Assembly (NCBI GenBank): GCA_030533445.1
Contig: CM060076.1
Coordinates: 9,890,501-9,954,500, forward strand
Source of the DNA: Cyprinodon diabolis
Lineage: Eukaryota; Chordata; Actinopteri; Cyprinodontiformes; Cyprinodontidae
Direction: 5' to 3'
DNA length: 64,000 nucleotides
Below are positions 62,501 to 64,000 of the stretch, piece by piece. Below the pieces are notes generated by a model, which did not search any database, had not been told where the DNA came from, and was given only the letters and a program-made list of their open reading frames with translations. Made by a program: the position numbers and the translations under genes. How positions within the stretch are numbered: the stretch's first letter is position 1; every line of letters starts with the position of its first letter.

Positions 62501-64000
62501 CAATATTTCTCCACCTGTATATAAGCCATCCGGATTGTACATATTTTTATTTCTTATTTTTTTATTTCTTATTTTTATTTTATTTTTCATTGTGTACACT
62601 TGCACCTTAATCCTATTTATCTTGATATACTGTATATATATTGCTTATTCTTAATGCACCTTTTTCCTCCTTGTTTGCACCTCCTGTAACTTCTATGCCA
62701 ATATGTGACGAATTTCTCCGCTGTGAGATCAATAAAGCTTATCTAATCTAATCTAATCTAATCTAATCTATCTGGCTGTACCTTACTTTTAACATTAAGA
62801 TCTTTGAGTTTCATATGAACGGGAGACATCAAACCTGTTTAGATAATCCTGAACAGATGTATGACTAACTAAAATGATAGTAAAAGCAGTTCAAAAAGTT
62901 CATTTATTTGATAATTCTGAGAAAAGGTTTCTACTAGGTTAGAATTGGTTATATGTCAATTCTTTCTTCTTTAGATATTATGGTTATTAGGGTAAAGACA
63001 CATTTCACAAATATATTGTTTTCTCTGGTCACTACTCAGAATTTTTACTAATTTATCATGAATTTTCTCAAACACATTGCTTTTAAAGTTGCTCAGGGTA
63101 TGCTGGAAATATCTAATGACCATTGCGATAATAAATCCCGATTTTACACTTGTAGCAGGACACTCGGTGTGTTTGTTTCTTTGTGTTTGCAATTGATGCG
63201 TTAGATATTTAAGAATGCAAAATAATTGAAGAGGGAAATAAAACATATGGAATGTTAAAAACAGATTAAACTAAACCCTATTTCTTCTTGATTGACATCC
63301 ACTTTTATTAGATTTTATTGATGCATTCTGTTCCTAAAGCCTGTTTTTTTGTTTTACATCCCGATTACGTAAATGGAAAAGCCCTTTAACCCTAATTATT
63401 GTTTCTGTTTTTTCCCATTTACACAACGCAGCTGAAAAACTGAAATTCTAATATAGAGCTTTGCCAGTTCACACATACCCAGATGCAAATTAAAAAAGGG
63501 CAAATTACCTTCACCATTCCATGACCGACAGATGGGTTCATACTCTTTTTTTAAATTTCTCTGTGAAAAACAAAAGCAAAACCACAAGTCTGCTTAAAAA
63601 AGAATCAGATTTTAGAAATTAAAGAGTTGAATTTGTGACAATAAACTTACAAATTTTGATTCATTCAAAATATTAAAGTTGATGCTTATTGTGTCAGTGA
63701 GATTCTTGATCTCAGTGCCCATCTCAATGGCCACAACCTCATTATTTAGTACACTACTGTTACTTTCATCCTGGACATTAAAACAGAGGAATTAGAACAT
63801 TTCAACACATGCTTGATTAAAACTGTGGATCAAAATATATATGATTAAGGTCATTTTCTATTACCTGAGACAAATTCATAAACCTGAGAACAGCTGCAAA
63901 TGGTAAAGTGATGTTTGAACTGAAAGCCTTTTCAAAAGCCTCCCTGGGAATGGAGACAGACCTCGAAAATCCTTCAAGATACTCACGGTCTTCTATGATC
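50503..64000 (-). CDS. Adhesion GPCR of the ADGRG group (3' part: GAIN, GPS, 7TM)
   Basis: Nine coding exons: 64000-63865 (cut by the window edge), 63770-63651, 63560-63509, 62137-62037, 61941-61820, 56960-56692, 54933-54840, 54756-54473 and 50657-50503, giving about 444 residues in phase. The GAIN domain ends in a GPS with paired Cys and Trp (CRSW, NWTVKGC, CRCSHLTFF). Self-cleavage is expected between Leu and Thr at 62058/62057. TM1 is in the 61941 exon, TM2-TM3 in the 56960 exon, TM4 in the 54933 exon, TM5-TM7 in the 54756 exon, and TM7 runs into the last exon. Markers include CWITDNNIHYVVNIGYYS and GVTWGFAFFAYG, typical of ADGRG receptors. The TM3 segment reads SWFAAQGFH where relatives usually have Glu, not Gln. 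The tail is about 40 residues and ends FEKEKAK. The subtype (ADGRG1/3/5-like or fish-specific) is not settled. Confidence 0.93.
50919..51257 (+). mobile_element. Hairpin retroposon, long copy
   Basis: A 339-bp insertion lies between 13-bp direct repeats TTTGCACTCATTC (50906-50918 and 51258-51270). Two arms of about 135 bp are near-perfect reverse complements around a tiny loop near 51065-51072. The right arm continues into the tail 'ACGGAATGACTATGACC...CATCAGCA', which the left arm lacks. The short copy at 34594-34724 has the same tail and the same arm ends. It lies in the last intron of the adhesion GPCR gene. Confidence 0.82.
51519..51809. mobile_element. TIR MITE 'CACTGG' family, copy 2
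   Basis: It begins CACTGGAAAAAAATG and ends GATCGTTTTTCCAGTG, with TA on both sides. It shares 'AAAATAAGAAAACACAATTG' and 'CCCATTGGCAAAC' with the copy at 10924-11216, in opposite orientation. Confidence 0.75.
52546..52915. mobile_element. 'TAGxGCTGxAAC' hAT-like MITE, full-length copy
   Basis: Ends TAGCGCTGAAAC and GGTTGCAGCTCTA, with flanks ATCTAAAC and ATCTCAAC (7 of 8 match). 'AATCGATTA' motifs lie near both ends. It is related to the truncated copy at 23578-23780. Confidence 0.75.
53309..53648. mobile_element. hAT-like MITE
   Basis: A 340-bp element begins CAGGGGTTGACAACG and ends GGTTAGTGACCCCTTA, with a perfect 8-bp target duplication ATCTAAAG (53301-53308 and 53649-53656). Confidence 0.85.
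53657..54472. other. Adhesion GPCR intron sequence, no named feature
   Basis: AT-rich intron sequence. I see no repeat or exon before the coding exon that starts at 54473. Confidence 0.4.
55083..56365. mobile_element. TTAA-type MITE, copy 2, split by a solo LTR
   Basis: The left end AGGCATAGTAGAAGGTG follows a TTAA and reads like the reverse of the right end of the 15777-16131 element ('GGGTGGATCA', 'AAATAAGTGGTCCT'). The right part (to about 56365) carries 'ACCCTGTACCCC'-type sequence in reverse, seen in that element's left half. The solo LTR at 55221-56029 interrupts it. Confidence 0.55.
55221..56029 (+). mobile_element. Solo LTR, copy A
   Basis: An 809-bp sequence starts TGTCAGGACTCC and ends ATCATGACA (TG...CA), with a perfect 5-bp target duplication GTCCC (55216-55220 and 56030-56034). 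It has no internal coding region, as left by recombination between two LTRs. An AATAAA-type signal lies near its end. It is related to copy B at 59377-60178. It probably belongs to a Gypsy-like or retrovirus-like family, not identified further. Confidence 0.88.
56961..58717. other. Adhesion GPCR intron with a poly-T run
   Basis: Non-coding. A T run of about 25 bases lies at 57909-57934. The stretch 58020-58200 resembles part of a TTAA-type MITE ('GGGGCCTACTAAACATCAGCC') but I cannot define its ends. Confidence 0.4.
58718..60345. mobile_element. Inverted-repeat element split by a solo LTR
   Basis: A segment of about 180 bp at 58718-58900 ('GAAAAGCATTTTCTAATTGC') is an imperfect inverted repeat of 60184-60345 ('GCAATTAGAAAATGCTTTTC'). 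With the LTR copy B removed, the element would be about 825 bp. Its centre contains a smaller fold with 'ACACTGGAAAACCATT' facing 'GTGGTTTCCAGTGTGC'. Confidence 0.6.
59377..60178 (+). mobile_element. Solo LTR, copy B
   Basis: An 802-bp sequence starts TGTTAGGAATCC and ends ATCATGACA, with a perfect 5-bp target duplication ATAGG (59372-59376 and 60179-60183). It is collinear with copy A (shared 'GCTGCTGACTGCCACTACCT' and 'CTCTAGCCAAGCTGAG') but clearly diverged, so the two are separate insertions. Confidence 0.88.
60346..61819. other. Adhesion GPCR intron sequence, no named feature
   Basis: Non-coding intron sequence with no recognisable element. Confidence 0.4.
62400..62768 (+). mobile_element. 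LINE 3' tail with (ATCTA)n end
   Basis: It includes 'GTGCAATATCCTGTGCAATA', T-rich blocks, 'GACGAATTTCTCCGCTGTGA' and 'GATCAATAAAGCTTATC', and ends in about five ATCTA repeats. This is a tail form familiar from fish LINE copies. It is severely 5'-truncated. Confidence 0.6.

Overview
The window is nuclear DNA from a teleost fish. It has short vertebrate-type exons with GT-AG introns, many teleost-style DNA-transposon remnants (Tc1, hAT, Tigger/pogo and TTAA-flanked elements), LINE tails, and a cluster of chromosome-segregation genes. I identify four host genes. Their exon chains were built by hand from splice sites and reading phase.

Layout: (1) 2959-3039, minus: first coding exon of NUDT14 (UDP-sugar pyrophosphatase); the rest lies left of the window. 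(2) 3.2-21 kb: gene-poor, repeat-rich DNA with three copies of a palindromic hAT MITE, microsatellites, retroelement tails, a TTAA element and an apparently intact Tc1 transposon (17303-18914) inserted in a TA microsatellite. (3) 21120-24990, minus: KNSTRN (kinastrin/SKAP), 8 coding exons plus a non-coding first exon, 201 aa. (4) about 25200-46590, plus: KNL1, 31 coding exons, 6741 nt including the stop, 2246 aa. It carries N-terminal PP1-docking motifs, MELT modules, a 17-unit tandem MELT array, a coiled coil and a C-terminal RWD region. (5) 48144-49391, minus: a second apparently intact Tc1-like transposon from a different family. (6) 50503 to the window edge, minus: the 3' part of an adhesion GPCR of the ADGRG group (GAIN/GPS, seven transmembrane segments, short tail).

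KNSTRN and KNL1 both act at the kinetochore-microtubule interface. They are divergently transcribed from a shared region of a few hundred bp that carries an NRF1-like palindrome, E2F-like sites and a CDE/CHR-like pair, which suggests a shared cell-cycle promoter. The KNL1 MELT region is built from four successive small-exon/large-exon cassettes with matching intron phases. One large exon has expanded a 17-residue MELT unit to 17 copies, while a sister exon keeps only two units with the same spacing.

The introns hold a layered transposon record: a TTAA element inside a Tigger relic, solo LTRs with perfect 5-bp target duplications inside other elements, hAT MITEs with 8-bp duplications, and two hairpin-shaped insertions with 13-14-bp duplications that look retrotransposed.
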